In this document: one piece after another, positions 42,706 to 54,240 of the stretch
How the letters are laid out: each line of letters starts with the position of its first letter
Position numbering within the stretch: position 1 is the stretch's first letter
NCBI GenBank assembly: GCA_023213315.1
Contig: JAKCPI010031608.1
Location: 1 to 64,000, forward strand
DNA length: 64,000 bases
Direction of reading: 5' to 3'
From: Euborellia annulipes
Taxonomy: Eukaryota; Arthropoda; Insecta; Dermaptera; Anisolabididae
Program-made: the position numbers and the translations under genes
The notes under the pieces: generated by a model
Databases searched by the model: none
Told to the model about the DNA's origin: nothing
What the model saw: only the letters and a program-made list of their open reading frames with translations

Positions 42706-43029
42706 TTATATTGCAGGTGACGAGGAAGTTACTCTAGCTTTTAATGACTGTGAGTGATGGTTTTTTGAAGGAGGGTCTCGAATGTTTGGCTGGATAGATT
42801 CCAGGAAGGACTTTCTTTGACTATTGAAGAGTGGGCAGTAGAGGATGAGGTGCTCAGGAGTTGCAGGGACTGAGGAGCTATGACAATCTGGAGAAGAAAC
42901 TAATAAGTGAGCTCTACAAATGGTGTGATTGACTCTTAGCCTAGTGATGGTTATTATTTCGTGTCTGGTTAAATTTGGGATGTGCTTGAACCATGGTGGG
43001 CCGAGACTCTTTTTAAAGTTGGTCAGCAT
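42706..43029 (-). pseudogene. LINE remnant: C-terminal cysteine-histidine domain of ORF2
   Basis: The minus strand gives ITRLRVNHTICRAHLL, SPDCHSSSVPATPEHLILYC and PLFNSQRKSFLES. This matches the RLRxxHT...C...xxEHxLxxCP pattern at the end of many LINE ORF2 proteins. The first cysteine pair is partly lost (CHSS). Only the 3' end of the element is present. Confidence 0.7.
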
Positions 43030-44788
43030 TTTTCCTCTGAGTCAAATAAATAAGAATAAGAATAAATAAAGCTGATGGAAGGGGAACATAAACATAACAT
43101 GGATGATTCCTATAGACCCTAGTGGATGTGGGAGGGTGAGGTGGAATAAAACGTCACCTCTCGCGCTTAACTAGGGGGTAGAGTTAAGTGGAGAGGACTT
43201 TGAAATATGAAGAATTTAAAAATAAATTAGAAAATGAAAAGAAAATTTTAAATTAAAAAAATATCTGCTTCGCAATTAATTTCAGCAGAACACGGGTAAG
43301 GTGATTTAAAGATGGATGGATAACTCAGTTGATAACGAGAGTGATCTGATCGCGCTGATGAATACGCCTGGCGGAATAATTATCAATTGACTCAAGGAAG
43401 GTGTTCAGTACTCCACGGCAAAAGAAAGAGAAAAAGATTAAACCAATTTCGAGGGAATCAATGGATAACCCTGAAAGAAAAAGATTAGGAGAATAATTAA
43501 TAAACAAAATTTAACTTAAAATGAAAATATAATTTGAAAATATTAAAAAGCAAAATCACAATAATATATTATAAATAAATAAATAATAAAATGTAAATGA
43601 ATGATTAAGAGATTTGATTCTGAATAATTGTACAGAATTTATGAATTCAAAGAGTTAAATAAAATGTGTTAACAATACCGGTGTTTGAAGAAGTCTTAAA
43701 GGGATCGAGAGATCTCGTAAATTTTACACTCACACGGGGATTCAGGGGGCCACTGGGTTGATTCACGATGTTGTAGCTCCGGTGGACTTAGGGTTCTGTC
43801 ACGGTGATCCTCACTGTTACACCAGTCCAGGAAACAGGAACGTTGACGGCATGTTCATTCCAGATTTTGATGAACACAGGAAAACACAGGATTCGTTCCT
43901 AGGGATCCGCAATGGACCCGGGACTATCGACCCCACACAAGCGTCCTACTTGGCCGCTGCGCGATATCGTCCCTCTAACTGCTAAATAACAAGTGTCTCC
44001 CTTACCGATATAGCCATCCTTCTCTTCCTGCCGTTGAAATGTCCACTTGTCCCCACTTACTGCCCCGACACACGGGAAGTAATGAAGGTAATGTCCGTAG
44101 ACAGTACCTTTTGTGAGGTCGTTCACTTAAAATTTAAAATAAACAAATGGGTGTTAAAAAGTAATGTAAAAACAATCAAAATGCTATTCTATAAACAAAG
44201 TTTTAACAGCGACGTTAACATGTTGCTTTTATTTCAAAGCAATCAAAATCATAACCTTACTTTTTAAGTTAATGACGCCATGTTTATTTTAAACAAGTCG
44301 TTAAAATATTAAAGGCGCACCCTAGACATGGCATGGTAATTTTTAACACTATCTACTAACCGTTAACGCTTTGACTTTAAAGTTTTTTTTAGCTATTTGA
44401 GGCAACTCCTTTCAGAACATGAGTCCCTTTGTCTATTAATAACTAAAATTTTATCAAAAACATATACAAAGCTCTTAAACAAAATTTGTTTAACATTTTA
44501 TTACAAAAAAATTCTAAGAAAAATTATCTGAATCGTCTATTAAAATAATTAAAAAAGAGGAAAAAAAATGCAAATGAGATTAAAATATTACGAGTACAAT
44601 ATCAGTCCAGGTCTGATATATTCCACACAGTGTTATTTTAAGACACCGTAGGATTTAAAGACAAACCCAAGAAGTGCAACAATAACGTCTGGAGGTGGAA
44701 CAAAATTTTTTTTTAAAATTAATGAAATTTTGATTTTTTTTGTTTGTTTGTTTGTGAGTTAAGTGGTAGGTGAAAAGGACATACCGAG
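43030..44788. other. Unassigned, moderately GC region
   Basis: 43680-44120 is less AT-rich than its surroundings and has short frames on both strands (43758-43985 plus, 43899-44126 minus), neither resembling a known protein. It could be an LTR or part of an element not otherwise present. The remaining sequence is AT-rich and noncoding. Confidence 0.4.
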
Positions 44789-45054
44789 TGTGTGTGTGTG
44801 TGTGTGTGTGTGGTGGTTATTGTTTTCTGCGGATGGCGTTGACAGAGTCTGCGGTTTCTGTATGTTTTGCCTTTTGTTTTTTTTTTTTTTTTTTGGACTC
44901 TTTATTTTTTGCCCTTTGACCCTCGTTAACCAACCACACACACACACATACACATACATCATCTCTGAACATAAATATGTCATTTTTTTTGCTCTTGGGT
45001 CAACTCTCTTGTTGTTGTTGTTGTTGTTATTGGATACATGAAAGGTCGATTAAC
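44789..45054. repeat. GT and CA microsatellites
   Basis: (GT)n at 44789-44812, a T run at 44878-44894, (CA)n at 44936-44953 and (GTT)n at 45011-45027. Overlapping frames on both strands come from these runs. Confidence 0.85.
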
Positions 45055-45140
45055 TGACCCAGAATTTATCCTTTAGAAAAGTGTGTATAATAATTATTTT
45101 AATCGTTTTTTAATAAGATCATCAATTGAGGCGGGGTAAT

Positions 45141-45792
45141 ATACTTTCTCTTACCTATATATAGTGATAAAGTATTGTTGAGTTGAAGCTATTTGAGGCA
45201 AGGAAGTTTGAATAGCATTTTTTAACGCTGATTGTTTTTACATTAATTTTAACACCTATTTGTTTATTTTAAATTTTAACGTCTGTTTTTAGAAAGTAGA
45301 CCTATCTGTGTGTAACGATTTTAAACATGAAGGAAGGCTTTTAATGCCTCATAGGCTTTTTTTTCTAAATTTTTTTTACCTATTTAAAGAAACACCTTTA
45401 CACGACGATGGTCTCTCTGTGTGTATATGAACAAAATATCTCAAGAACGAAAAGAGCTACGAGGTTGAAATTTTATATTTAAGTTAGGTACACCCCTGGG
45501 ACATGACACAAAGCTTTTGAACAAAATCAGTCAAAAAGTACTAGTACTTTACTGATGTACCTTTTTAGTTTTTTTAGCTTTTCTCAAAATCCGCTCTAAA
45601 GATTTTGATTAAGATTCAAAAATCAATTATTTTTTTGATATTCTTTAAAATCTATATTCTCATTTTGCCATTGAAATCTTCTGAAGATCACTTTACTCTT
45701 GTACTTCATAGGAAAATGATAGGAGATATGGTTGCCATGGTAATAAAATATACAAATCTGGTGCGACCAGTCACAGCAGATTTTTTATCTCT
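45141..45792 (+). mobile_element. HINE-like element, rearranged
   Basis: The left end ACTTTCTCTTACC is at 45142-45155, but the following ~220 bases do not match other copies. The match resumes at about 45405 (TGGTCTCTCTGTGTGT, ATATCTCAAGAACGAAAAGA) and runs to a short palindromic end near 45765-45792. The inner stem is deleted. Another loose HINE end is at 45950-45968. Confidence 0.6.
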
Positions 45793-46859
45793 ATATGAGA
45801 CAATACCAGTATACCAGGTATATTATATGCATGTGTGTGTTGAATGCATAACCTAAATGCACTTGGCCTTTCTAAACTTTATTGTTGTTTCTCTCACCGA
45901 TAGGGTGCACTACTAGAGCGGACACTTTTGATTAATTCAGATAGTATTTAGGTAAGAGAAAGTAAAAAGATTTGTACCTAGAGGAGGATATTTTATAAAA
46001 ATCACCTATAAACCATCACACTAAGAAAGATAAGCAGTTTGCTATCGAAACCTACATTGGATTGGTAAATTTATACAGAAAAAGCATCTCCAGATTAATA
46101 TCTGCAGTAGACGGTTTTTTTTTTTGAATAAATTATGTGTTGGAAAAATATACCAACAAATATAACCACCTATAGAAAACACCCTTTAAAAATGATTAAA
46201 GAATTAGGATGTACAAATTCTCATTAATTCTCTAGCATAAAAAAAGAGCACATTGACATATAGAGATGAAGCTAGAATTAAATTGTATAAAAGAAAAAAA
46301 AGGCAGCAAGCTCTTTTGGGAGTTGCTTGAATGTCCTGATTATTTGCTGGATGGTCATAATAAGAGCGAGAGAGTATTTAGCAAAGTTGGACTAGGAATT
46401 CACACACTTGGCTTTAATTAAAAACGACCAAAATTGGGATGAAGGGAGAGAGAAAACAAAAAATACAAGAAAGATATGCATGCATTCTTCAAACCACCAA
46501 GCAACTTGTGTTTAATTAATATTCTGAATTTCTCATTATATAAGGAACAAAATGAAATGATCTGATGACGTATCGTTATTAAATAACAACAAATTGCCAC
46601 TTTGAAGAATAAATGTCATCATCATATTTCATAAGATTTGGTTGTTGAGAAAATTGTGATTTCAGAAGTTACGCAATAAAGATATTTTGTGAGTTCATTT
46701 TGGTGTAGAACATGTAGATGTGGGGATGACAGTGAAGGAAGGAATAGTGCAAAGTGAATATTGCAGAGTGATCCAGTGATATCTGATGTTTTTTTGTTTG
46801 GGTAATATTGGGTTTTGAACTTTGCGCATGGGTTCAAAGCCAACACCGCGGCAAAGTAT
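45793..46859. other. Unassigned stretch
   Basis: AT-rich, no coding similarity. It contains a single HINE terminus at 45950-45968. Confidence 0.45.
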
Positions 46860-47560
46860 TTCTTTAAGAACAATTAATCGGTGATAATTCAAGAAATTCC
46901 GACATTTTTTTGCCATAATTTTATGAGTTTGTAGCTGTTTTTGAATTCAAAGAAAAAGAAGCTAGGAGTCTCTATCAGGATTACAGATATTATAGTATGT
47001 AATAGGAGGTTGGGCTCAAAGCTTTCCAGTGTGCCTTTAAGGACAGTCAATTGGTGATAATTCAGAAATTCCGTCATCTTCTGGCCATAATTTTAAGATT
47101 TTGTAACTTTGGTACGACTGTTCTTGCATTAAAATAGAGGATGGGAAACTCACATAGGATTACAGATATAACTGAGTGTTAGAGTGATTTTTGTTTGGGT
47201 AGTAAGTAATAGGTGGTACTCAAAGTGATTCTTTAAGAACAGTAAATCGGTGATAATTCTTGCCATAATTTTTAGAATTTTCTAACTTTGGTACGACTGG
47301 TCTTGTATTAAAATAGTTGCTGGGAAACTCAAAACTTAGTGTTAGAGTGAAATCCATATTTTTTTTTTTTTTTGTTTAGCTAAGATAGGAGGTTGTACTC
47401 AAAGGTTTCGACGTAAAGTGATTCTTTAAGAACAGTGAATCGGTGATAATTCAGAAATTCCGTCATTCTTTCGCTGTAATTTTAGGAGTTTGTAACTTTG
47501 CTTCAGCTGGTTTTGCATTAAAAAATAAGTTGGGAAATTCTAACTGGTTAGTTAGAATGC
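46860..47560 (+). repeat. Diverged tandem repeat, ~175-195 bp unit, four copies
   Basis: A phrase like GAACAGTNAATCGGTGATAATTC, followed by AGAAATTCCGTCAT and TTTGTAACTTTGGTACGACTG, starts near 46868, 47041, 47237 and 47430. Copies have drifted and carry indels, so the array is old. Minus-strand frames across it are by-products. Confidence 0.8.
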
Positions 47561-47736
47561 CAGAAAACGGCCAAATGGGACACAGAACAGGTTGACTATC
47601 TCTCCTGTTTTACAAATATTTCCGACCTCTTTTCTATTCTGTCATGATAGAATTAATCATGGCAATTTTACCTGCTTCAATTGATGAAAACTTGTGGAGA
47701 CAGTCACAAGTTTCCATAACAGATACAAATCATTAT

Positions 47737-48215
47737 TTTTTTGGAATGGGTGCATAAGGTTCGAAGACCGATAATGACCAGTAGTCACATGCAGCCAGGA
47801 AGAAAATAAAAACAAAAGGAGAAGCATAAAGGGGAAACTCAACTGCGGGTACTGAGAAGATGCTTGTTGAGATTAGACTTGAAAGTCTGAAGATTGTAGG
47901 TTTTGGGGAAGATAGACGCAGGGAGCTTGTTCCAATCACGGGGACAAAGGAAGATTGGAATTGCCTAGTTCTGTTAGACGTGATCTGGACAGAATAACGA
48001 TGCTGGGACGATGCCTCCTTTGTGTTCCGGGTATATGTTGCATTGGGTGGGATAATTGATTTTAATTCTAATTCGGCAGAGAATTGGCCATGATAGTACC
48101 TATAGAAGAGATAGAGTCTAGACACGCTTCTTCTATCATCTAGTAGAGATGCGGTGAGGAAATATACTGTGACGATATACTGCGGAAAGAAAGAATAAGA
48201 GAATGTTACCTGCAA
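47737..48215 (-). pseudogene. 5'-truncated LINE: C-terminal part of reverse transcriptase ORF
   Basis: The minus strand from 48150 reads DDRRSVSRLYLFYRYYHGQF, then NRTRQFQSSFVP and, after a 4 base shift, RDWNKLPASIFP and LQTFKSNLN. The pattern RRxxxRLxLFYKxxxG...RT...QxSFxPxxxRDWNxLP is the known C-terminal region of CR1/Jockey-type LINEs. The 3' end with poly-A (T run at 47737-47742) is shared with 3281-3722. This copy extends about 50 bases further upstream. Confidence 0.8.
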
Positions 48216-48660
48216 AGTTCATATGTAAAGATTTCAAATTCTCAGCATGGAAAATGAAATAATTCCAATCCATGAAATAACAACTGCAAAGAATCACGAT
48301 CATTGGTTGAAATGACGTTATATCGACGGGCTGAGCACCCTTCCTTTAGAAGATGAGCGAATTCATCTTAAAGTTCTTTTGTTTAATGCTGATTGATGAC
48401 TAAAACTGTCTTGGCATCCGGGTCATTGTATTTATAGACTGTGGAAACGAGCCTCTGGATATCTTTCAATGATGAGGACTTGTGGGCTCATTTATTTCCA
48501 GAAATCGTGGAAAGAAATGATCAGAACCATAATGCAGTTCTTGTAAATGAAATTTTGGTACTTTCGTTGCAGAAATTCTAATAGTGTTCTTTTACCACCC
48601 AAACATGTTTTTTGATTTTTGTTTTGGAGGTTTTCATTTCATAATGACGATAAATAAAAG
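48216..48660. other. Unassigned stretch
   Basis: No repeat partner or coding similarity seen. Confidence 0.4.
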
Positions 48661-48831
48661 CACTAGTCGACAAAAATGAACTATTTTTTCTTTCAGAAGA
48701 ATAAAGATATGAAATTCTAGAAGTATTTTTCATGCTGAATTCAAATATCATTTCAGTTTAACCATCAGGCAAGAATCTCATATCTTTCTTTATTCTTGTT
48801 GAAGATAAAAGTTCATTTTTTTCGACCAGTG
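48661..48831. mobile_element. Foldback MITE, 171 bp
   Basis: Inverted arms of about 58 bases with several mismatches. The outer ends are CACTAGTCGACAAAAATGAA and, inverted, CACTGGTCGAAAAAAATGAA. Such CACTGGTCGA ends are reminiscent of Tc1/mariner MITEs, but no TA duplication is present. Confidence 0.65.
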
Positions 48832-49964
48832 AGTGTACTTGTGTTTTTTCTTTGATGACGTTTTTGTTCATAATTTCGTTAATAATTAACATATTTTTAC
48901 GAATGAATGATTTTTAGAAAGGCAAAGAACTATAGAATATCGTAAATATATGTTTTTTGGATTCAAGAATATGTAAAATTGTATTAGGGGTGACCAAAGC
49001 AAAAAAAATCTTGAAAATTTCGATTTTTCTAAACTTTAAGCCGTTTGCGGCACGTCTAAATGACCTCCGATTGGGATGAAACCTAAAATTTATATTTATT
49101 CTAAATATGATAATTTGACGGGGTGTTAAAAAAATTTAAAATCTAAAAAAATTTTCCAAAACCTTCCCCCCCCAAAAATTCTAACTACATATCTAAATTC
49201 AGAATGAAAAAATGCACTAGATTCACAGATTTCTTGTGAAGAAAACCTTGTCGATCAGTGTAATTAAGGAATGATGAAATGTCAGTATTGTAAATAAATA
49301 TTTATTATATCAGACGTTTTACGGACCAATTGCTTGCAAAATTATCAACCCTTTAATTAATAAATTGAATTATTTATTTCTGGATCATTGAACTCTGAGA
49401 GACAAAGAAAACAAAATTCCTATTGGAAAAATATTTTTTTCTGAGCAGCCGTGACGTCAACGATGCAATTTTTTTAATAGCTACATCTCCAATCAAAATT
49501 AAATTTTTGATATTTTCGAATTTCGAATTATATAGCCACTCCTGCATTAGATACAAAAACAAAAAACTTACATTTTATCAATTCACTTACTAGGAATACG
49601 TTAAACATAAAATCAAAAGTTTCTACCGAAGGCTTCTAAAGATATTTTAACAAAAAACTCAAAAAATTCTCGAAAATGACAGTAGGCCAAATTTAAAAAT
49701 AAGAAGGTCACGAGACTCAGACCAGTCTGGCAACGTCGCATATAATAATACTCATTTCTCGCTGTCAGCAGTATAAATATTGGAGGTAGAGGTTCAATCG
49801 TCCATAAATTTTAATTTTAGCTATAAATACAATTTGAGATAAAGCTTATAAATACGTTAAAAAAATGGGAAGTGTAGTAATTTTCTTGCGAAATGACGTC
49901 ATACAGGAACAAGAAAGAGGTGGATGTCAACTCGACTAGATTCAACACATTTATAAATTGAAAA
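48832..49964. other. Unassigned AT-rich stretch
   Basis: No coding similarity. Includes TGACCTCCGATTGGGATGAA (49058-49080), which has the feel of an old repeat but no partner in the window. Confidence 0.4.
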
Positions 49965-50279
49965 TCATTGTATGGTTTTATGAAAGCACGATGCAAGTGA
50001 AACTTTTTTTTTCGGATCGTAGGCGTTTAACTGAAAATTTTCACAAAATTATTCAATTAAAATCGCGTTTTTAATCTTAACATAATAATTGGAAAATGAG
50101 GAAATCAATAGACGCATGTTTAAAACTGAGAACAATATTTATTTAGTAATTTGAAGATTTGAATCATATTAAATTATTTTAAAAATTATATTAAAAATTG
50201 AAAAATTAAATCTCACAATTATTTTTTATAATTCGTCATATATATTAAATTTCAACTTTTCTATTTTTTTGTCGTCACC
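49965..50279 (-). repeat. Dispersed repeat family X, copy 4, truncated
   Basis: From the hairpin (TGTATGGTTTTATGAAAGCA, stem damaged) through ATGCAAGTGAAACTTTTTTT to TTTTTTTGTCGTCACC; the TGACGTCA end is missing. Confidence 0.75.
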
Positions 50280-50689
50280 AGAATTATAAATTAAAGTCAT
50301 GGAGTTTTAAAAAAGAAGTTCGCCTTTAAAATCAATTGGAATATTTTGTACAGTATATAGGCCGAAATAAATTATATGAGAGGGAGAGAGAGAGTGAGAT
50401 TAGATAAAAGGAAGAAAGAAAAAAAAGAATTGGCAACCAATTCCTCTTTCTCTCTCTCTCTCTTCCACTTGTCATTTGATGATCAAAGTAGTTATAAGCA
50501 ACCGCCAAATGACGTCATCGCTTTTTTGTATTGCCTCCACCTCCCTTTATCTCAAGAAAAGTAAGGTGCCATTTGCGAAGATAAAATCCTTTCTGAATTA
50601 AATGACTCTCTTTTTTCTTTTTCGGTGTTCGTTGATAGGTCTTAAAACTTGGATAACAAAAAAACAAAAATATGATCTGTCTGTTGGTT
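50280..50689. other. Unassigned, GA/CT microsatellites
   Basis: GA run at 50379-50396 and CT run at 50447-50463 create a spurious 62-codon frame (50376-50564). Confidence 0.5.
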
Positions 50690-51060
50690 TTATTTATTTT
50701 GCTTATATTTCATAAATTATGGGGCTACAGGAGCAAAGATATTACGCATGTTTTTCCCCATAAGATGGCGTTGTGTGTCATAAAAAGTATGCCCAAAAAA
50801 TCAAGTAATTCAAAAATTTGTCACGAGATGTCAGAATGGTAGCTAATAATATTTAATGCATTTGGTTGATTTTCATTGATCTTTTAACAATAAATACTTT
50901 ATAAATGTTATTATATATTATGTATCTTTTATAAAAACATAAAAATATATAAATATAGGCCAGATATAGGTTAATACTATATCGGCTGTTAGACTAGCCT
51001 GCCATCTATTGCAAGAATGCTGAACTAATTTGACAGATGGTTTTTAAATAAATCATCTAA
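50690..51060 (+). repeat. Dispersed repeat family Y, copy 1
   Basis: Matches 59060-59370 in inverted orientation with much divergence: shared phrases include AAGATGGCGTT, TGGTAGCTA, CATTTGGT and CTAGCCTGCCATCT. Noncoding; the ends are unclear. Confidence 0.6.
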
Positions 51061-51541
51061 GCTTATTTTAAAAATTTCTTAATTAATATGTGATTAATAA
51101 TAACAATAAATTCATTTTTAAATTTAAAAAAAATTAAAGATTATTGGGACAGATTGTTTTTTTTGTATTTGCTTGATAACAAAAAAATAAATTACGATAA
51201 TTTTTTAATAAATCATTAAAAAAATTATAGCTCGATGTCCCAATAATCTCTTATGAATTTAATTCATTTTAAAAAAAACCCGCATTGAAAAATTCCTTAT
51301 AATAGTCTAGTTTTTTTTTTAAAGTTTAGACGCCGCTCCTGAACCCCCTTATTGAGATGAGATTTGGTATAGTTATAGTACTAAATGGTCATGAGAAGAT
51401 CTTAAAACCAGAGATCCGCAGGAGGCGATAAAAATTGTTTTCTCAGCTTCTTCGCCAAATCTTTTATAATTCAATCTTATTGTTGAAACAGCTAGAGTGT
51501 GTTTTATTGAATGAAGAACAAGGAGGTTTACTCATTTGTGC
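51061..51541. other. Unassigned AT-rich stretch
   Basis: No coding similarity. A phrase at 51325-51430 (CGCCGCTCCTGAACCCCCTT) stands out as GC-richer but has no partner here. Confidence 0.4.
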
Positions 51542-51549
51542 TGCAGATG

Positions 51550-51822
51550 CAAGGGCGGGGGTGGGTAAAGGGGGTAATTACCCCCCCCCCCCCCCGCCCT
51601 CCGAGATTTGAGAAAAATATTTTTTTTGAGAAAAAAATTGTATTTTTAATATAAAATTTCAAAAACTAATACTTAAAAATTTGATTTGTATATATATTCT
51701 GGTAAACAAGTACAGAATGCAGCTTTAAATTAATGATTATAATAAAAAATTGTGTGCTGTGCGACCAGTCACACTAGATTATTACCCCCCCCCCCCGAGA
51801 AACTCCTCAGGATCCGCCACTG
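51550..51822. mobile_element. hAT-like MITE, 273 bp (CAAGGGCGGATCC type, inverted copy)
   Basis: 8 bp duplication TGCAGATG at 51542-51549 and 51823-51830. Ends CAAGGGCGGGGG and inverse GGATCCGCCACTG. Content mirrors 38972-39234, including GTGCTGTGCGACCAGTCACA and C-rich runs at both ends. The 96-codon frame at 51750-52040 crosses into flanking DNA and is not a gene. Confidence 0.85.
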
Positions 51823-51882
51823 TGCAGATGTTAGTGCAAGGTGAAGAATCTGACCATCATCAGGCCTATGATCAAAGAATAA

Positions 51883-52529
51883 AGGCTCTAACAGACAGAA
51901 CGCGAAATTCGCGTCGCTCAGGCTACGCGCGTATTTCGCGGCGAAAGGCGTTTTTGCTAAGCCACACAGGAAGCGTAATCTGGGCGTACGATCCGGTATT
52001 GTGTATATGTTTCAACAACCTTTATTTAATGAATTTATAAATATTTTATAAATAAAGTATTATATTACGAAAGAAATAGAATATCATTGGAAAATTAGAT
52101 TTTATTTAAATCTTATTTTATTAATGATAACTTTGATTAAATATTTTTCGAGGCTTGTAAATTAGAATAAGATAATACTATTCAATTACCTCGATTCGGA
52201 CTTTTTACTAATCATAGATTGGCTGCCAACAAAAAACATATTTTATTATTCACTTTTATTTAGTTAGAGGCGAAAAAACAAGTGTTTTTAACTCTATAAG
52301 TTTTTTTATTTCATTACTCATCTTGATGATTCGCCTGTTCGCGCGAAGGAGTTGTAATTTTGTACAACTCGAAAAAGCTGTCGCGCGAAAGAGAGCGTTT
52401 ACGCCGCGTAAGTTCGCCCCCTGTGTGACGGGGATGATACAGTCTTGCCTTATACAACATTTCGCGGCCTTTCGCGGCGTTGAAAAAACGCCAAGCGACG
52501 CGAATTTCGCGTTCTGTCTGTTAGAGCCT
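51883..52529. mobile_element. PIF/Harbinger-like MITE, 647 bp
   Basis: About 36 bp perfect terminal inverted repeats beginning AGGCTCTAACAGACAGAACG, with a 3 bp duplication TAA (51880-51882 and 52530-52532). TAA fits the TWA target of PIF/Harbinger. Subterminal regions are rich in CGCGAAA/TTTCGCG palindromes; the middle is AT-rich. No transposase frame; the 69-codon frame at 52323-52532 lies in the terminal repeat region. Confidence 0.75.
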
Positions 52530-52657
52530 TAAGACAAAGCAGTCATAAACGAGTCCACGTCAAATCAACACAGTTTTTAACCTCCCCATCTCAGATTTCT
52601 ATGAAATTAGGGTCAATAGAGAACATAGTCGTAGCCAGGGGAGGGGTTTGGGGGTTC

Positions 52658-53386
52658 AACTCATGGGACCCTAGCCTTGACTAGATATTTAAGCTTTATA
52701 ATCTATATATATAAAAATGAAATGGGAAAAATGTATGTATGTATGTAAATATGTATGTATATGTTCTATAGAAATCCACAATTTTCAATGAATCCATTTG
52801 AAATTAAGTACACCTATAATACATGGCTCTGGGAGTAACGTAGTAATAATTTGAATCTCTTAAATATTTTGCAAAATTAATTATAATGAAATTTCTTCAA
52901 TATGGGAACACAAAATCAACAAGTTGGCTAGAAATTAGAGAGCGTCCATTGTGCTGTGTGAACCAGCTTCCTACCTGACTATGGGCTGGGGGTGGGGGCT
53001 ACGCAGCAGTTGAAAAACGAAGAGAGGTGACTGACCCTTTAAACAGTCATAAACAGACCCTTTTGTGCTGTTCCCAATCGGTACCCTCGCCTCGCTTGAA
53101 TATAAGATCCTTCCTTAACATCTTAACACTTGCATTGCAACAAGAAATATCCCAAATTGGGAATAAACTTGCTCGCCGAAGGCGAGCAAGGGGTCCAGGG
53201 GCGCAGCCCCCTGGCTAGGCGGAAAGCCCGCCGAAGGCGGGCTTTGCGACTAGTACAATATATATTTCCTATAGGGTAAGAGAAAGTAAAATATAATAAC
53301 TCATGGGACCCTAGCCTTGACTAGATATTTAACCTTTATAATACAATATATATTTCCTATAGGGTAAGAGAAAGTAAAATATAATA
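52658..53386 (+). repeat. 88 bp tandem duplication, one copy filled by a Helitron
   Basis: AACTCATGGGACCCTAGCCT starts at 52658 and again at 53298; TACAATATATATTTCCTATA follows at 53254 and 53342. Without the Helitron the copies are 88 bp long, in tandem, with one base difference seen (AAGCTTTATAA against AACCTTTATAA). The right part ends in the HINE-type GGTAAGAGAAAGT. Confidence 0.9.
52702..53253 (+). mobile_element. Helitron, non-autonomous, 552 bp
   Basis: Starts TCTATATATATAAAAATG and ends with two GC-rich hairpins, the last GCCCGCCGAAGGCGGGC, then TTTGCGACTAG. It is flanked by A on the left and T on the right. The tandem partner retains the unoccupied A-T site at 53341/53342, proving exact ends and absence of a target duplication. 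No Rep/helicase. The short frame at 53027-53218 is not recognised. Confidence 0.92.
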
Positions 53387-53507
53387 ATTTATTCTAGCTA
53401 AAAAAAAGAAAAAAAACCAAAATGATTTATAAATACCCGAAAATAATCTTAAATTTTTCAAATTTTTGAAAAATTAGTTTCAAACTTGACCACTTCCAAT
53501 TCATAAG

Positions 53508-54240
53508 TAAAAATCTGGTGTGACTGGTCGCACTCTTGCCAAAGGGTAAGAGAAAGTTGTGTACTGTGCTTGTCACACCAGATTTTTTTGTGTCGAGATA
53601 AATATAGTTGCTCTTAGTAGGCCCTAGTTAAGTTCCAAACTTTACCACGCTATTCATAGATGGCGTGACCACGTGATTCATAGATGACGCTGAGCTACGA
53701 ATGCTTTCACATCAGTAAAGTGTACTACAAACGATTTCTACGAAAAATTCCACTGATATACTTTTTAAAGAGCATCTCATATGGGGATTTAACATTGGCT
53801 CTATGAAAGGAAGTGCCGGAAACAGTGGCGTAGCGAGCTTAACTCGCGCTCTGGGCACAATACCTTTATAGCTTCTCCCCCTCCCCCCTCCATTCGAAAA
53901 CTATACAATATTATATGTAAAATATACAAAATTAATATATTACACTGGCACTAAATTTAAAATATATTTTCCAGAAATCAATTATAATAAAAATAAAAAT
54001 TATCCAGCAAGTTTTTATTTTGCGGACCATTTGACGCCCCTTTGTGGGCATGATGCCCCCTCCTCGCTACGCCCGTGGCCTGAAAATGAATTTGAAAAAT
54101 AGTAAAACAATTTTCACGAAAAATTTTACTGATATACTTTTTAAAGAGCCTCTAAAGAATAGTTGATTTATGAATCTTAATCAAAATCGTTATAGCCAAT
54201 TTTTAGAAAATCGAATAAAACAAAAAAAAGATATTTTGAG
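53508..54240 (-). mobile_element. HINE-like element, diverged, with a MITE inside
   Basis: The palindromic end is at 53508-53592 (AATCTGGTGTGACTGGTCGC...GTCACACCAGATT). Parts of the HINE body recur around 53740-53790 and 54100-54240 (ACTTTTTAAAGAGC, AATCGTTATAGCC-like). The MITE at 53823-54077 interrupts it. The right end is not clear. Confidence 0.55.
53823..54077. mobile_element. hAT-like MITE, 255 bp (CAGTGGCGTAGCGAG type)
   Basis: Ends CAGTGGCGTAGCGAG and inverse CTCGCTACGCCCGTG (two mismatches), flanked by GCCGGAAA and GCCTGAAA, an 8 bp duplication with one difference. C-rich patches lie at 53876-53892 and 54056-54064. No coding. Confidence 0.8.

Noticed and set aside
43758..44126. Overlapping plus and minus frames in a GC-richer patch
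   Set aside because: Neither resembles a known protein; both are short and mutually antisense. Possibly part of an unrecognised repeat.
44759..45041. Antiparallel frames of 74 and 92 codons
   Set aside because: Both are created by GT, CA and T runs.
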